The position numbers and the translations under genes were made by a program. Under the pieces are notes generated by a model, which ran no database searches, was not told the DNA's origin, and saw nothing but the letters and a program-made list of their open reading frames with translations. Below, piece by piece: positions 21,800 to 30,433 of a DNA stretch of 64,000 bases. How positions within the stretch are numbered: the first letter of the stretch is position 1; each line of letters opens with the position of its first letter. Source of the DNA: CALDCK01 sp050618055 (GTDB lineage: Bacteria; Myxococcota_A; UBA9160; SMWR01); the NCBI GenBank assembly GCA_050618055.1, contig JBNLVK010000122.1, positions 16,428 through 80,427 of the forward strand, read 5' to 3'.

Positions 21800-23093
21800 G
21801 CGGCGCACCATCGAGGTGGGCGCGCTGGCCCGCGTGGAGGGCGAGGGCGCGCTCCACGTGACCGTCGAGGACGGCGAGGTGCGCGACCTGCGCCTGCGCA
21901 TCTACGAGCCGCCGCGCTTCTTCGAGGGCTTCCTCCAGGGTCGCGCGCTCGAGGAGCTGCCCGACCTGACGGCGCGCATCTGCGGCATCTGCCCGGTCGC
22001 CTACCAGATGAGCTCGGTGCACGCGATCGAGAAGGCGCTGGGGATCACACCCGACCCTGCGACGCGCGCGCTGCGCCGGCTCTACAACGCCGGCGATTGG
22101 ATGGAGAGCCACCTGCTCCACATGATGTTCCTGGCGGCGCCCGACTTCCTGGGGCTCGACGACGGCATGGCCGTGGCGCGGCTGCACCGCGAGCCGGTGG
22201 AGCGCGCGCTGCGGCTGCGCAAGCTGGGCAACCGCATCCTGAGCCTGCTGGGCGGGCGGCCGGTGAACCCGGTGGGCGTCTGCATCGGCGGCTTCCATCG
22301 TGCGCCGACGCGGGAGGAGCTTTCGTCGCTGGCCGAGGCGCTGCGCGCCGAGCGCGGCGAGGCGGAGGTGCTGCTCGAGTGGTTCGCCACGCTGCCGGTG
22401 CCGCGCCGCCCGCAGGACGTCGAGCTGGTGGCGTTGCGCCACCCGGACGAGTACCCGATGAACGAGGGACGCATCGCCTCCTCGCGCGGCCTCGACATCG
22501 CGGCCGACGCCTTCGAGGACACCTTCGAGGAGCTCCAGGTCCCCCACTCGACGGCGCTCCACAGCCGCATCCGCGGCGGCGGCTCCTACCTGGTGGGGCC
22601 CCTGGCGCGCGTCACGCTGAACCGGGAGCGGCTCTCGCCGGCCGCGGGGGCGGCGCTCGAGCGCGTGGCCGACCGCTTCGCGACGCCCGATCCGGCCGCG
22701 TCGGTCTTCGCCCGGGGCGTCGAGGTGATCCAGGCCATGGACGACGCGCTGGCGGCGATCGAGGCGGTGGCAGCGGCCGGACCGGTGCGCGTGCCGGACT
22801 GGACGCCGCGCGTCGCGGAGGGGATCGCGGTGACCGAGGCACCGCGGGGCCTGCTGGCGATCCGCGTCCGCGGCGACGCGCGCGGCGACGTGGAGCACGT
22901 GCGCATCGTGCCGCCGACCTCCCAGAACCAGGCACAGATCGAGGCCGACCTGCGCGCCCTGGTGCCGCATCTGCTCGACCGGCCCCACGAGGAGATGCAA
23001 CGCCGCTGCGAGTCGGCGATCCGGGACTACGACCCCTGTATCTCCTGCGCGGTCCACTTCCTCGACCTCGAGGTGGAGCGGGTGCCGTCGTGA
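21792..23093 (+). CDS. hydA: Group 3b NiFe hydrogenase, large (alpha, catalytic) subunit
   Basis: The catalytic subunit holds the NiFe(CN)2CO centre. In the 433-residue chain the N-terminal ligand motif is RICGICPVAYQMSS and the C-terminal one is DPCISCAVHF, giving the four Ni-binding cysteines. Tyr in CPVAYQ, where other groups have His, is as I recall usual for group 3b. An 11-residue tail follows the C-terminal motif and should be cut off by the protease encoded next. The start overlaps hydD by 8 bases and the stop overlaps the protease gene by four. The enzyme most likely couples H2 with NADP(H). Confidence 0.95.
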   Translation: MAERRTIEVGALARVEGEGALHVTVEDGEVRDLRLRIYEPPRFFEGFLQGRALEELPDLTARICGICPVAYQMSSVHAIEKALGITPDPATRALRRLYNAGDWMESHLLHMMFLAAPDFLGLDDGMAVARLHREPVERALRLRKLGNRILSLLGGRPVNPVGVCIGGFHRAPTREELSSLAEALRAERGEAEVLLEWFATLPVPRRPQDVELVALRHPDEYPMNEGRIASSRGLDIAADAFEDTFEELQVPHSTALHSRIRGGGSYLVGPLARVTLNRERLSPAAGAALERVADRFATPDPAASVFARGVEVIQAMDDALAAIEAVAAAGPVRVPDWTPRVAEGIAVTEAPRGLLAIRVRGDARGDVEHVRIVPPTSQNQAQIEADLRALVPHLLDRPHEEMQRRCESAIRDYDPCISCAVHFLDLEVERVPS

Positions 23094-23557
23094 GGATCCA
23101 GGTGGTGGGCATCGGCACCGACCGGGGCGACGACGCGGCCGGACTGCGCGTGGCCGAGCGGCTGGCGGGGCGGCTTCCGCCGGGCGTCGGCGTGGTCGCC
23201 TGCCGCCGGCCCGGTCCCGACCTGGCGACGGCGCTCGACGGCGTCGACGCCGCCGTGCTGGTCGTCGCGGTGCGCTCCGGCGCGCCGCCCGGCCGCGTGC
23301 AGCGCATCGCGCCCGAGCAGCTGCCCGAGGCGCGCGCCTGGTCGAGCCACGGCCTGGGACTGGTCGAGGGGCTGGCCCTGGCGCGGGCGCTGGGGCGCGC
23401 GCCGGCGCGGCTCGCGATCGTGGGCATCGAGGGCCGCCGCGCCGACGGCGACGCGCGCTCCCGCGAGGTCGAGCGCGGCGTCGACCGGGCCTGCGCCTGC
23501 GTGCTCGGCATCGTCGGCGAGCTGCGCGGCGAGCACGTCGCACCCGGAGGAGGTTGA
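23090..23557 (+). CDS. Hydrogenase maturation protease (HyaD/HybD family)
   Basis: Removes the C-terminal tail of the large subunit after nickel insertion. The 155-residue protein opens with IQVVGIGTDRGDDAAGLRVAE, the family signature GxGN-x-RGDD-x-G with Thr-Asp where Asn is usual. The first nickel-sensing acid should be the Asp of RGDDAAG. The C-terminal half (GIEGRRADGDARS) matches the usual GIE or GIQ segment. The GTG start overlaps the large-subunit stop (GTGA). Confidence 0.88.
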   Translation: MRIQVVGIGTDRGDDAAGLRVAERLAGRLPPGVGVVACRRPGPDLATALDGVDAAVLVVAVRSGAPPGRVQRIAPEQLPEARAWSSHGLGLVEGLALARALGRAPARLAIVGIEGRRADGDARSREVERGVDRACACVLGIVGELRGEHVAPGGG

Positions 23558-23562
23558 TCGTG
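23546..23562 (+). promoter_or_regulatory. Ribosome-binding site deciding the hypA start
   Basis: GGAGGAGG (23546-23553) precedes GTG 23560 by 6 nt. An in-frame TTG at 23554 directly abuts the site. Starting at GTG gives M-H-E, the conserved nickel-binding N-terminus of HypA, which settles the choice. Confidence 0.65.
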
Positions 23563-23802
23563 CACGAGGCGCGCCTGTGCCTGTCGCTGCTGTCGCTGGC
23601 CGACGAGCACCTGGCCCGCGACGGCGGCGATCGGATCCTGGCGCTGCGGGTCGAGGTGGGCGCGCTGTCGGGGGTGGAGCCCGAGGCGCTGGCGTCGGCG
23701 TTTCCCATCTGCGCCGCCGGCACCGCCGCCGACGGCGCCGAGCTGCGGCTCGAGCGCACGCCCGGGCGCTCGCTCGTGCTGCGCGACATGGAGGTCGTCT
23801 GA
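23560..23802 (+). CDS. hypA: HypA-like nickel chaperone lacking the zinc-binding domain
   Basis: HypA delivers nickel to the hydrogenase large subunit with HypB. From the GTG start the protein reads M-H-E-A-R-L-C-L-S-L-L, keeping His2 (Ni ligand) and Glu3. It then follows HypA (ALRVEVGALSGVEPEALASAF) to about residue 60. Normal HypA is about 113 residues and has two CxxC pairs forming a zinc ribbon. Here the chain passes from ELRLERT directly to GRSLVLRDMEVV, which resembles the usual HypA C-terminus, so the zinc ribbon of some 30-35 residues is missing without a frameshift. Total 80 residues. It is framed by tight overlaps with its neighbours, so it is probably translated. It could be a working minimal form, a decayed gene or a deletion artefact. 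Confidence 0.85.
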   Translation: MHEARLCLSLLSLADEHLARDGGDRILALRVEVGALSGVEPEALASAFPICAAGTAADGAELRLERTPGRSLVLRDMEVV

Positions 23803-24521
23803 TGTGTGGAACCTGTGGCTGCGGCCGCACCGAAGCGGACCCCGATCACGCAGCACTCCACGCCCGGGAGTCGCGCCGGGTGGAGGTCGAGCGCTCGCTG
23901 CTGGAGGACAACGACCGGCGGGCCGAGGCGCTGCGCAAGCGGCTGGCGGCGCGGGGCATCGAGGCCGTCGGGCTGCTCGGCAGTCCGGGCGCCGGCAAGA
24001 CCGCGCTGCTCGAGGCGACGCTGCGCGCGCTCGGGCAGGGCGCGGCGCGCGAGGCGGTCGTCGAGGGCGACTGCGCCACCGACCTGGATGCGCGCCGCGT
24101 GGCGGCCTGCGGCGCCCGCGTGGCCCAGGTGGCCACCGGCTCGCTGTGCCACCTGGACGCGCACCTGGTGGAGCACGCCCTCGCGGACCTGGACCTGGCC
24201 GGCGTGCGCCGCCTGTGGATCGAGAACGTCGGCAACCTGGTGTGTCCGGCGCCCTTCGCCTGCGGCGAGTCGCGGCGCGTCGTGCTGGTGTCGGTCACCG
24301 AGGGCGACGACAAGCCGGAGAAGTATCCGTCCATGTTCGCTGCCGCCGACCTGCTGGTGGTGAGCAAGCTCGACCTGCTGCCCCACGTCGACTTCGACCT
24401 GGAGCGCTGCCTGGCCGGCGCGCGGCGCGCGAAGCCGGGGATCGCGACGCTCGCGCTGTCGGCCCGCGACGGCACGGGACTCGACGGCTGGCTTCGCTGG
24501 CTGGGCGCGGAGGGCGCCTAG
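23802..24521 (+). CDS. hypB: HypB, GTPase for hydrogenase nickel insertion
   Basis: SIMIBI-class GTPase of 239 residues. It starts with the high-affinity nickel motif CGTCGCG, has no His-rich stretch, then the P-loop GSPGAGKTALLE, the metal-site GSLCHLDA, IENVGNLVCPAPF, and the guanine-specificity segment VVSKLDLL. The ATG overlaps the hypA stop by one base. The lack of a poly-His nickel store is common in HypB from nickel-replete bacteria. Confidence 0.95.
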   Translation: MCGTCGCGRTEADPDHAALHARESRRVEVERSLLEDNDRRAEALRKRLAARGIEAVGLLGSPGAGKTALLEATLRALGQGAAREAVVEGDCATDLDARRVAACGARVAQVATGSLCHLDAHLVEHALADLDLAGVRRLWIENVGNLVCPAPFACGESRRVVLVSVTEGDDKPEKYPSMFAAADLLVVSKLDLLPHVDFDLERCLAGARRAKPGIATLALSARDGTGLDGWLRWLGAEGA

Positions 24522-24523
24522 CC

Positions 24524-24742
24524 GTGTGCCTGGCGGTCCCCGGCCAGGTGCGCAGCGTGCGCGTCGAGGACGGGCTGCGCGTGGCGCGGGTCGACTTCTC
24601 CGGCGTGGCCAGGGAGGTGTGCCTCGAGACGCTGCCCGAGGCGGAGGTCGGCGACTGGGTGCTGGTCCACGCCGGCTTCGCCCTGCAACGGCTCGACGCG
24701 CCGGCGGCGGACGAGCTGCTCGGCTGGCTGGGGGACGCGTGA
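24524..24742 (+). CDS. hypC: HypC, hydrogenase Fe(CN)2CO assembly chaperone
   Basis: A 72-residue protein starting (GTG) M-C-L-A-V-P-G-Q-V, the invariant HypC N-terminus whose Cys2 binds the iron centre with HypD. The remainder (VDFSGVAREVCLETLPEAEVGDWVLVHAGFALQRLD) fits the family beta barrel, including the VGDYVLVHAGFA-like stretch. It lies 2 bp after hypB, and its stop overlaps the hypD start. Confidence 0.95.
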   Translation: MCLAVPGQVRSVRVEDGLRVARVDFSGVAREVCLETLPEAEVGDWVLVHAGFALQRLDAPAADELLGWLGDA

Positions 24743-25836
24743 GGTACGTCGACGAGTACCGCGATCCGTCGGCGGTGAAGCGTCTGGTCGAGGCGCTGCT
24801 CGCCCGAGCCACGCGCCGCTGGACGCTGATGGAGGTGTGCGGCGGCCAGACCCACTCGATCCTGGCCAGCGGGCTCGACGGGCTGATCGGCGATCGGGTC
24901 GAGCTGCTGCATGGCCCGGGCTGCCCGGTCTGCGTGACGCCGCTCGAGACCCTCGACCGCGCGCGGGCGCTGGCGGAGCTGCCCGACGTGGTGCTGTGCA
25001 GCTTCGGGGACATGCTGCGCGTGCCCGGCTCCGACGGCGACCTGTTCGCGGCCCGCGCCCGCGGCGCCGACGTGCGCGTGGTGTACTCGCCGCTCGACGC
25101 CGCCCGGCTGGCCGAGCGCCTGCCCGAGCGCCGCGTGGTGTTCCTGGCGGTGGGCTTCGAGACGACGGCCCCGGCGGTGGCGGGCGCGGCCCGCTGGGCC
25201 TGCGAGCGCGGTCTCGCGAACTTCCACCTGCTGGTCTCCCACGTGCGCGTGCCGCCGGCCCTCGAGGCCATCGCGTCGGCGCCCGACGCGCGCGTCGACG
25301 GCTTCCTGGCGGCGGGTCACGTGTGCACGGTGATGGGGACCGGCGAGTACGATCCGATCGTGCGCGCCCACGGGCTGCCGATCGTCGTCACCGGCTTCGA
25401 GCCGGTCGACATCCTCCAGGGGGCGTTGCGCGCCGTCACCCAGCTGGAGCGCGGCGAGGCGCGGGTCGAGATCCAGTACGCCCGGGCGGTGCGGCCGGCG
25501 GGCAACCCGGCGGCGCGCGCGCTGGTGGACGAGGTGTTCGAGGTGTGCGACCGGCCCTGGCGCGGCATCGGCGTGCTGCCCGGCGGCGGGCTGCGGCTGC
25601 GGGGGCGCTACGCCCGGCTCGACGCCGCGCGCCTGCTGCCCGGTCGGCTGGCCGTCGCCGCCGAGCCGGACCGCTGCCGCGCCGCCGACGTGCTGCGCGG
25701 CCGGCTGCGTCCGCCCGAGTGCCCGGCCTTCGGCGGCGAGTGCCGGCCCGAGCACCCGCTGGGCGCCCCCATGGTCTCGGCGGAGGGCGCCTGCGCGGCC
25801 TACTTCGCCTACCGCCCGGTCGAGGAGCGGGCATGA
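24739..25836 (+). CDS. hypD: HypD, iron-sulfur scaffold for the hydrogenase Fe(CN)2CO centre
   Basis: The 365-residue protein has all HypD motifs: MEVCGGQTHSI, HGPGCPVCVTP, GFETTAP, GHVCTVMG, VTGFEPVDIL, and the C-terminal cysteine block ECPAFGGEC with MVSAEGACAAYF, which binds a Fe4S4 cluster. It works with HypC and HypE. The GTG start overlaps the hypC stop and its own stop overlaps hypE (ATGA). Confidence 0.96.
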   Translation: MRYVDEYRDPSAVKRLVEALLARATRRWTLMEVCGGQTHSILASGLDGLIGDRVELLHGPGCPVCVTPLETLDRARALAELPDVVLCSFGDMLRVPGSDGDLFAARARGADVRVVYSPLDAARLAERLPERRVVFLAVGFETTAPAVAGAARWACERGLANFHLLVSHVRVPPALEAIASAPDARVDGFLAAGHVCTVMGTGEYDPIVRAHGLPIVVTGFEPVDILQGALRAVTQLERGEARVEIQYARAVRPAGNPAARALVDEVFEVCDRPWRGIGVLPGGGLRLRGRYARLDAARLLPGRLAVAAEPDRCRAADVLRGRLRPPECPAFGGECRPEHPLGAPMVSAEGACAAYFAYRPVEERA

Positions 25837-26909
25837 CGCGGCGTCCCGACGTGGATGCGCTGCTCGCGCCGAGCTGCCCGTCGCCTTCGGGCGACGCGAC
25901 GGCCGATCGGGTCCAGCTCTCCCACGGCGCCGGCGCCGGGGCGACCGCGCGCCTGTTCGACGAACTGCTGCTGCCCGCCTTCGCCAACCCGGCCCTGGCG
26001 GCGCGCCACGACGGCGCCGTGCTCGACCTGCCCGGGGGAGCCGGGCGCCTCGCCTTCACCACCGACACCTTCGTGGTGAGTCCGCTGGCGTTTCCCGGCG
26101 GCGACATCGGCGCGCTCGCGGTGCACGGCACGCTGAACGACCTGGCCATGTGCGGCGCCCGGCCGCTCGCCCTGTCGTGCGGGCTGGTGCTCGAGGAGGG
26201 CCTGCCCCTCGAGCGGCTGCGCAGCGTGGTGACGTCGCTCGGTCGCGCCGCCGAGGCGGCCGGCGTTCCGATCGTCACCGGCGACACCAAGGTGGTGGAG
26301 CACGGCAAGGGCGACGGCGTGTTCGTGAACACGGCCGGCGTGGGCGTGGTGCCGGACGGTCGCGCGCTGGCGCCGGACCGCGTGCGGCCCGGCGACGCCG
26401 TGCTGGTGTCGGGCGACCTGGCGCGCCACGGCGTGGCGGTGCTGTCGGTGCGCGAGGGCATCGCCTTCGAGAGCCCGGTCGAGAGCGACAGCGCGGCGCT
26501 GCCGGGGCTGGTGGAGGCGCTGCTCGCGGCGGCGCCCGACGTCCACTGCCTGCGCGATCCCACCCGCGGCGGCGTGGGCGCGGTGCTCCACGAGATCGCG
26601 GCCGCGTCCGGTGCCGAGATCGAGCTGCACGAGGCGTCGCTGCCGCTGGACCCGGCGGTGGAGGCGGCCTGCGAGCTGCTGGGTCTCGACCCGCTGTTCC
26701 TCGCCAGCGAGGGAAGGCTGCTGGCGTTCGTGCCCGAGGCGCGGGTCGACGCCGCGCTGGCGGCGTTGCGCGCCCACCCGCTGGGGCGCGGCGCTGCGCG
26801 CATCGGTCGCGTCGGCGAGGGGCCGGCCCGGGTGGTGGTGGAGACGCGCATCGGCGCCCGCCGGCTGCTGCCGCTGCCGGCCGGCGAGCCGCTGCCGCGC
26901 ATCTGCTGA
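25833..26909 (+). CDS. hypE: HypE, carbamoyl dehydratase producing the cyanide ligand
   Basis: A PurM/AIR-synthase-like ATPase of 358 residues. The N-terminus has VQLSHGAGAGAT, TTDTFVVSPLAFPGGDIG, GTLNDLAMCGA and GDTKVVE. The protein ends P-R-I-C, the invariant C-terminal cysteine that receives the carbamoyl group from HypF and is dehydrated to thiocyanate. The ATG overlaps the hypD stop, and the stop shares one base with the hypF start. Confidence 0.96.
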   Translation: MTRRPDVDALLAPSCPSPSGDATADRVQLSHGAGAGATARLFDELLLPAFANPALAARHDGAVLDLPGGAGRLAFTTDTFVVSPLAFPGGDIGALAVHGTLNDLAMCGARPLALSCGLVLEEGLPLERLRSVVTSLGRAAEAAGVPIVTGDTKVVEHGKGDGVFVNTAGVGVVPDGRALAPDRVRPGDAVLVSGDLARHGVAVLSVREGIAFESPVESDSAALPGLVEALLAAAPDVHCLRDPTRGGVGAVLHEIAAASGAEIELHEASLPLDPAVEAACELLGLDPLFLASEGRLLAFVPEARVDAALAALRAHPLGRGAARIGRVGEGPARVVVETRIGARRLLPLPAGEPLPRIC

Positions 26910-29365
26910 TGGCGACGGTCCGTCGGGAGCTGCATCTCGGGGGGATCGTGCAGGGGGTGGGCCTGCGTCCCTGGGCGCTGCGCGAGGCGGGCGCCCGCGG
27001 GCTCGCCGGCCACGTGCGCAACCGGCGCGACGGTGTCCTGGTGGTGCTCGAGGGCGAGGAGCGGGCGATCGACGACTTCCTGGCCGCGCTGGCCGAGCGA
27101 CCGCCGGCCGGCGCCCGCGTGGAGACGCTACGCCGGGTGGCGGCTTCGCCGCAGGGAGAGTGCGGCTTCGCGGTGGTGGCGAGCGAGGCGGGCCGCGCCT
27201 CGCAGGCGTCGGGGGCGGCGCGCGTTCCGCCGGACGCGGCGACCTGTCGCGCCTGCCTGCGCGAGATGTTCGATCCGGCGGACCGGCGCTACCGCCACGC
27301 GTTCCCCCACTGCACCGACTGCGGTCCGCGCGCCTCGACGATCCACGCGCTGCCCTGGGACCGGGAGCGGACCTCGATGCGCGACTTCCCGCCGTGCGAC
27401 GAATGCCTTCGCGAGTACGCCGACCCGGCGGACCGGCGCTTCCACGCCCAGGCCATCGCCTGTCCCCGCTGCGGACCGCGCCTGCGGGCCTGCGCGGCCG
27501 ACGGTCGCGAGCCGGCGGGTGACCCGCTGGAGGCCGCCGCCGCCTGCCTGGCGGCGGGGGGGATCGTGGCGCTGAAGGGCTACGGCGGCTTCCACCTGGC
27601 GGTGGACGCCACGCGACCCGAGGCCGTGGCCCGGCTGCGCAAGCGCAAGCGGCGTCCGGCGAAGCCGCTGGCGCTGCTGGTGCCCGACCTCGCGCGGGCG
27701 CGCCGGCTCGTGCGCCTCGACGCGGCCGACGAGGCGCTGCTGACCGGTCCGCACGCGGTGGTGGTGGCGCCGCGCCGGCCGGCGGGCGTGGCGGAGCTGG
27801 GGCTGGCGGAGGAGGTGGCGCCCGGCATCCGGGACCTGGGCGTGCTGCTGCCCGTCGCGCCGGTGCACTGGCTGCTGCTGTTCGCGCCCGGCGCGCACCC
27901 GTCGCGCGACGGCCCCCGCTTTCCCGCGCTGGTCCTGACCTCGGCGAACCGCAGCGGCGAGCCCACCGTGCACCGCAACGACGAGGCGCGCCGGGCGCTC
28001 GGCGGCATCGCGGACCTGTGGCTCGAGCACGACCGCGACGTCGTGCGGCCCAACGACGATCCGGTCTACCGCGCGGCCGGGTCGACCCCCGTTCCCATCC
28101 GGCTGTCGCGCGCGACCGCGCCCCGGGCCCTGACGCTGCCCGACGGACTGCGCGCCGACGCTCCGGTGCTGGCTCTGGGCGGCGACCTCAAGTGCGCACC
28201 GGCGCTGGCGCACGGGGGCGAGATCCTGCTGGCCGAGCACCTGGGCGACCTGGGCTCGGTGGCGTCGGCCGACGCGCTGCCCCTGCGCGCCCGCGAGCTG
28301 TGTCGCCTGGTCGGCACCGAGCCGCGCGTCGCCGTGCACGACGGCAACCCGGACTACGTGTCGAGCGCGCTGGCGCCCTCACTCGCTCCGGCGACGCACG
28401 CCGTCCAGCACCACCACGCCCACGCCGCGGCCTGCCTGGTGGAGCACGGGCGCACGGGTCCGTGTCTCGCGCTGGCCCTCGACGGGGCGGGGCTCGGACC
28501 CGACGGCAGCCTGTGGGGCGGCGAGCTGCTGCGGGTCGACCTGTGGGACTTCGAGCGCCTGGCCCACCTGCCGCGCGTCCGGCTGCCCGGCGGCGACGCT
28601 GCGGTGCGCGAGCCCTGGCGGATGGCCGCCGCCTGGCTCGACCATGCGTTCCCGGACGGCGCGCCGCCGCTCGCCTGGCAGCAGCGGCGCGATCCGGCGC
28701 GGCTCGCGACGCTCCGCCACGCCGCGGCCCGGGGCGTGAACAGCCCGTGGACCTCGTCCTGCGGGCGGCTGTTCGACGCCGTCGCCTCGCTCCTCGACCT
28801 GTGCGAGGGGGCGCGCCACGAGGGGGAGGGCGCGATGCGCCTCGAGGCGCTGGCGTCGACGGCCGACGCAGACGAGCGCGAAGACCCGGTCGCCTGCGAT
28901 CTCTCGCCGCGCGCAGCGGCGCCCTGGACGATTCCGGCGGCGGACCTGGTGGCCCGGGTGGCCGGGGCCCACGCCGCGGGACGCGACCGGGCCGGCACGG
29001 CGCGGCGCTTCCACCGGGATCTGGCGGCGCGGCTCGTCGCAGCCGCAGCGGCGGCCGCCCGCGCCAGCGGCCTTCGCAGCGTCGTCCTGACCGGCGGCTG
29101 CCTCCAGAACCGCCTGCTCGCGGCGGAGCTGCGCCGCGGCCTGGAGGAGCGCGGACTCGAGCCGCTCGCGCATCGCGTGGTTCCGCCGAGCGACGCCGGG
29201 CTGGCGGTCGGGCAGGCGGCGGTCGCCGTGGCGCGGGCCGCGCGCCCAGGGGACGCGGGGCCGGGTCAGCCGGGACCTCCCGCGCCGGGCCGGCCCTCGA
29301 CCGGCGGGAACGCCCCGGTCGCCACGCCGCGCAGCGCGCCGTCGGTCTCGCGCACGATGAAGTAG
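26909..29365 (+). CDS. hypF: HypF, carbamoyltransferase for hydrogenase maturation
   Basis: The 818-residue chain has four parts: acylphosphatase-like domain (about 1-95, GIVQGVGLRPWA); paired zinc fingers (CRACL, CTDCG, CDECL, CPRCG, about 112-195); YrdC-like domain (about 205-390, KGYGGFHLAVDA, KRKRRPAKPLALLV); and Kae1-like domain (about 420-770, QHHHAHAAACL and GGCLQNRLL). It makes the carbamoyl-adenylate and transfers it to the HypE C-terminal cysteine. A Pro/Gly-rich tail of about 45 residues continues past the family end and overlaps the convergent apbE gene by 100 bp, so the annotated end reflects the first in-frame stop. It is the last gene of the hydrogenase operon. Confidence 0.95.
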   Translation: MATVRRELHLGGIVQGVGLRPWALREAGARGLAGHVRNRRDGVLVVLEGEERAIDDFLAALAERPPAGARVETLRRVAASPQGECGFAVVASEAGRASQASGAARVPPDAATCRACLREMFDPADRRYRHAFPHCTDCGPRASTIHALPWDRERTSMRDFPPCDECLREYADPADRRFHAQAIACPRCGPRLRACAADGREPAGDPLEAAAACLAAGGIVALKGYGGFHLAVDATRPEAVARLRKRKRRPAKPLALLVPDLARARRLVRLDAADEALLTGPHAVVVAPRRPAGVAELGLAEEVAPGIRDLGVLLPVAPVHWLLLFAPGAHPSRDGPRFPALVLTSANRSGEPTVHRNDEARRALGGIADLWLEHDRDVVRPNDDPVYRAAGSTPVPIRLSRATAPRALTLPDGLRADAPVLALGGDLKCAPALAHGGEILLAEHLGDLGSVASADALPLRARELCRLVGTEPRVAVHDGNPDYVSSALAPSLAPATHAVQHHHAHAAACLVEHGRTGPCLALALDGAGLGPDGSLWGGELLRVDLWDFERLAHLPRVRLPGGDAAVREPWRMAAAWLDHAFPDGAPPLAWQQRRDPARLATLRHAAARGVNSPWTSSCGRLFDAVASLLDLCEGARHEGEGAMRLEALASTADADEREDPVACDLSPRAAAPWTIPAADLVARVAGAHAAGRDRAGTARRFHRDLAARLVAAAAAAARASGLRSVVLTGGCLQNRLLAAELRRGLEERGLEPLAHRVVPPSDAGLAVGQAAVAVARAARPGDAGPGQPGPPAPGRPSTGGNAPVATPRSAPSVSRTMK

Positions 29366-30327
29366 GCGGCGAGGCCCAGCCGTTCGGCGAGCGCCGGTCC
29401 CGCGTCGGGGCCGAGCACGCCGAGCCCGGTGGCCAGCGCGTCCGCGCGGGCCGCGCTCGGGTGGAGCACCGAGACGGAGGCCAGGCGGTGGGCGGCCGGT
29501 CGACCCGTGCGCGGGTCGATCAGGTGGGAGAGACGCACCCCGTCCCGGTCGCGGTAGGTGCGGTAGTCGCCGGAGGTGGCGAGCGCGGCGTCCGCCAGCG
29601 CGACCACGCCGAACACGGACCGCTGTCCGGGCTCCGGCCGCTCGATGGCGACCCGCCACGCGCCGCCGCCGGCGCGCTCGCCACGGGCGCGCGTCTCGCC
29701 TCCCACCTCGATCCGGTCGTCGGCGACGCCCCGGGCGGCCAGCGCCTCCGCCACCCGATCGACCGCGTAGCCCTTGGCCACCGCCGACAGGTCGCACACC
29801 AGCTCCGGGTGTCGCTTCACCAGGCCGCCGCCCTCCGGGTCGATCCGCAGCAGGTGGTGGCCGACGCGGGCGCGCAGCGCTTCGAGGCGCACGGGCGACG
29901 GCGGCTCGGGCTGGCCGCCGGCGCCGAAGCCCCAGGCCGCCACCAGCGGTCCGACGGTGACGTCGAAGGCGCCACCGGTCTGCTCGCTCACCTCCTGCGC
30001 CACGCGGAACACGGCGAGCGTCGGCGGCGAGACCGGGAAGGGCTCGATGGAGCGGTGGCGGTTGAAGCGCGAGAGCTCCGATTCCGGATCGTAGGTGGAC
30101 ATCCGCCGGTTCACCTCGTCGAGCCGTTCGACGACCAGGCCGCGGATCTCGCGTCGTTCGGCCTGGGACGCGCCGTCCGCGACGACCTTCACCGACCAGG
30201 TGGTCCCCATGGCTTCGCCGTGGAGGGCGACCGGGTCCTCCTGCGGAGCGCGCAGCGCCCGCAGCGCCGCCAGCGCGATCCCCACGGCCGCGACGGCGAG
30301 GAGCAGGCGCGCGCTGCGGCGACCCAT
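29266..30327 (-). CDS. apbE: ApbE, FAD:protein FMN transferase
   Basis: Attaches FMN covalently to Thr in Rnf/Nqr subunits and related periplasmic flavoproteins. The 353-residue protein starts with a signal or anchor segment (RRSARLLLAVAAVGIALAAL). It then shows MGTTWSVKV, DEVNRRMSTYDPESELSRFN, the FAD/Mg motif CDLSAVAKGYAVDRV, GGETRARG, and SHLIDPRTGRP. It faces the cell exterior, as expected. The start is set by a TATACT box 9 nt upstream and by the signal peptide. The RnfB gene at the left edge of the window makes Rnf subunits a plausible client. Its 3' end overlaps the hypF tail. Confidence 0.93.
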   Translation of the reverse strand: MGRRSARLLLAVAAVGIALAALRALRAPQEDPVALHGEAMGTTWSVKVVADGASQAERREIRGLVVERLDEVNRRMSTYDPESELSRFNRHRSIEPFPVSPPTLAVFRVAQEVSEQTGGAFDVTVGPLVAAWGFGAGGQPEPPSPVRLEALRARVGHHLLRIDPEGGGLVKRHPELVCDLSAVAKGYAVDRVAEALAARGVADDRIEVGGETRARGERAGGGAWRVAIERPEPGQRSVFGVVALADAALATSGDYRTYRDRDGVRLSHLIDPRTGRPAAHRLASVSVLHPSAARADALATGLGVLGPDAGPALAERLGLAAYFIVRETDGALRGVATGAFPPVEGRPGAGGPG

Positions 30328-30336
30328 GGCGGCCGC

Positions 30337-30342
30337 AGTATA
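30337..30342 (-). promoter_or_regulatory. TATACT -10 element for apbE, near-leaderless
   Basis: On the minus strand TATACT ends 9 nt before the apbE ATG. The hexamer is a one-mismatch TATAAT. No Shine-Dalgarno lies between, so the transcript would begin within a few bases of the start codon. Confidence 0.5.
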
Positions 30343-30421
30343 GGTTCGGCGCCCTCGCCGGGGCGGGTGCCGGCGCCCGCAGGCGCTGGTGGCGAAACCC
30401 CACGCCGGGGGCCCGGGGTGG

Positions 30422-30427
30422 TAGCAT
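30422..30427 (+). promoter_or_regulatory. TAGCAT -10-like element, leaderless start
   Basis: TAGCAT lies 6 nt before ATG 30434. It forms the other side of the divergent promoter region 30328-30433, whose middle is a GC-rich stretch with local hairpin potential and nothing else recognisable. Confidence 0.4.
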
Positions 30428-30433
30428 GCGTCC

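Noticed and set aside
20999..23093. Respiratory (group 1) uptake hydrogenase
   Set aside because: The small subunit has no Tat signal, and FAD/NAD(P) and ferredoxin-type subunits precede it, which points to cytoplasmic group 3b.
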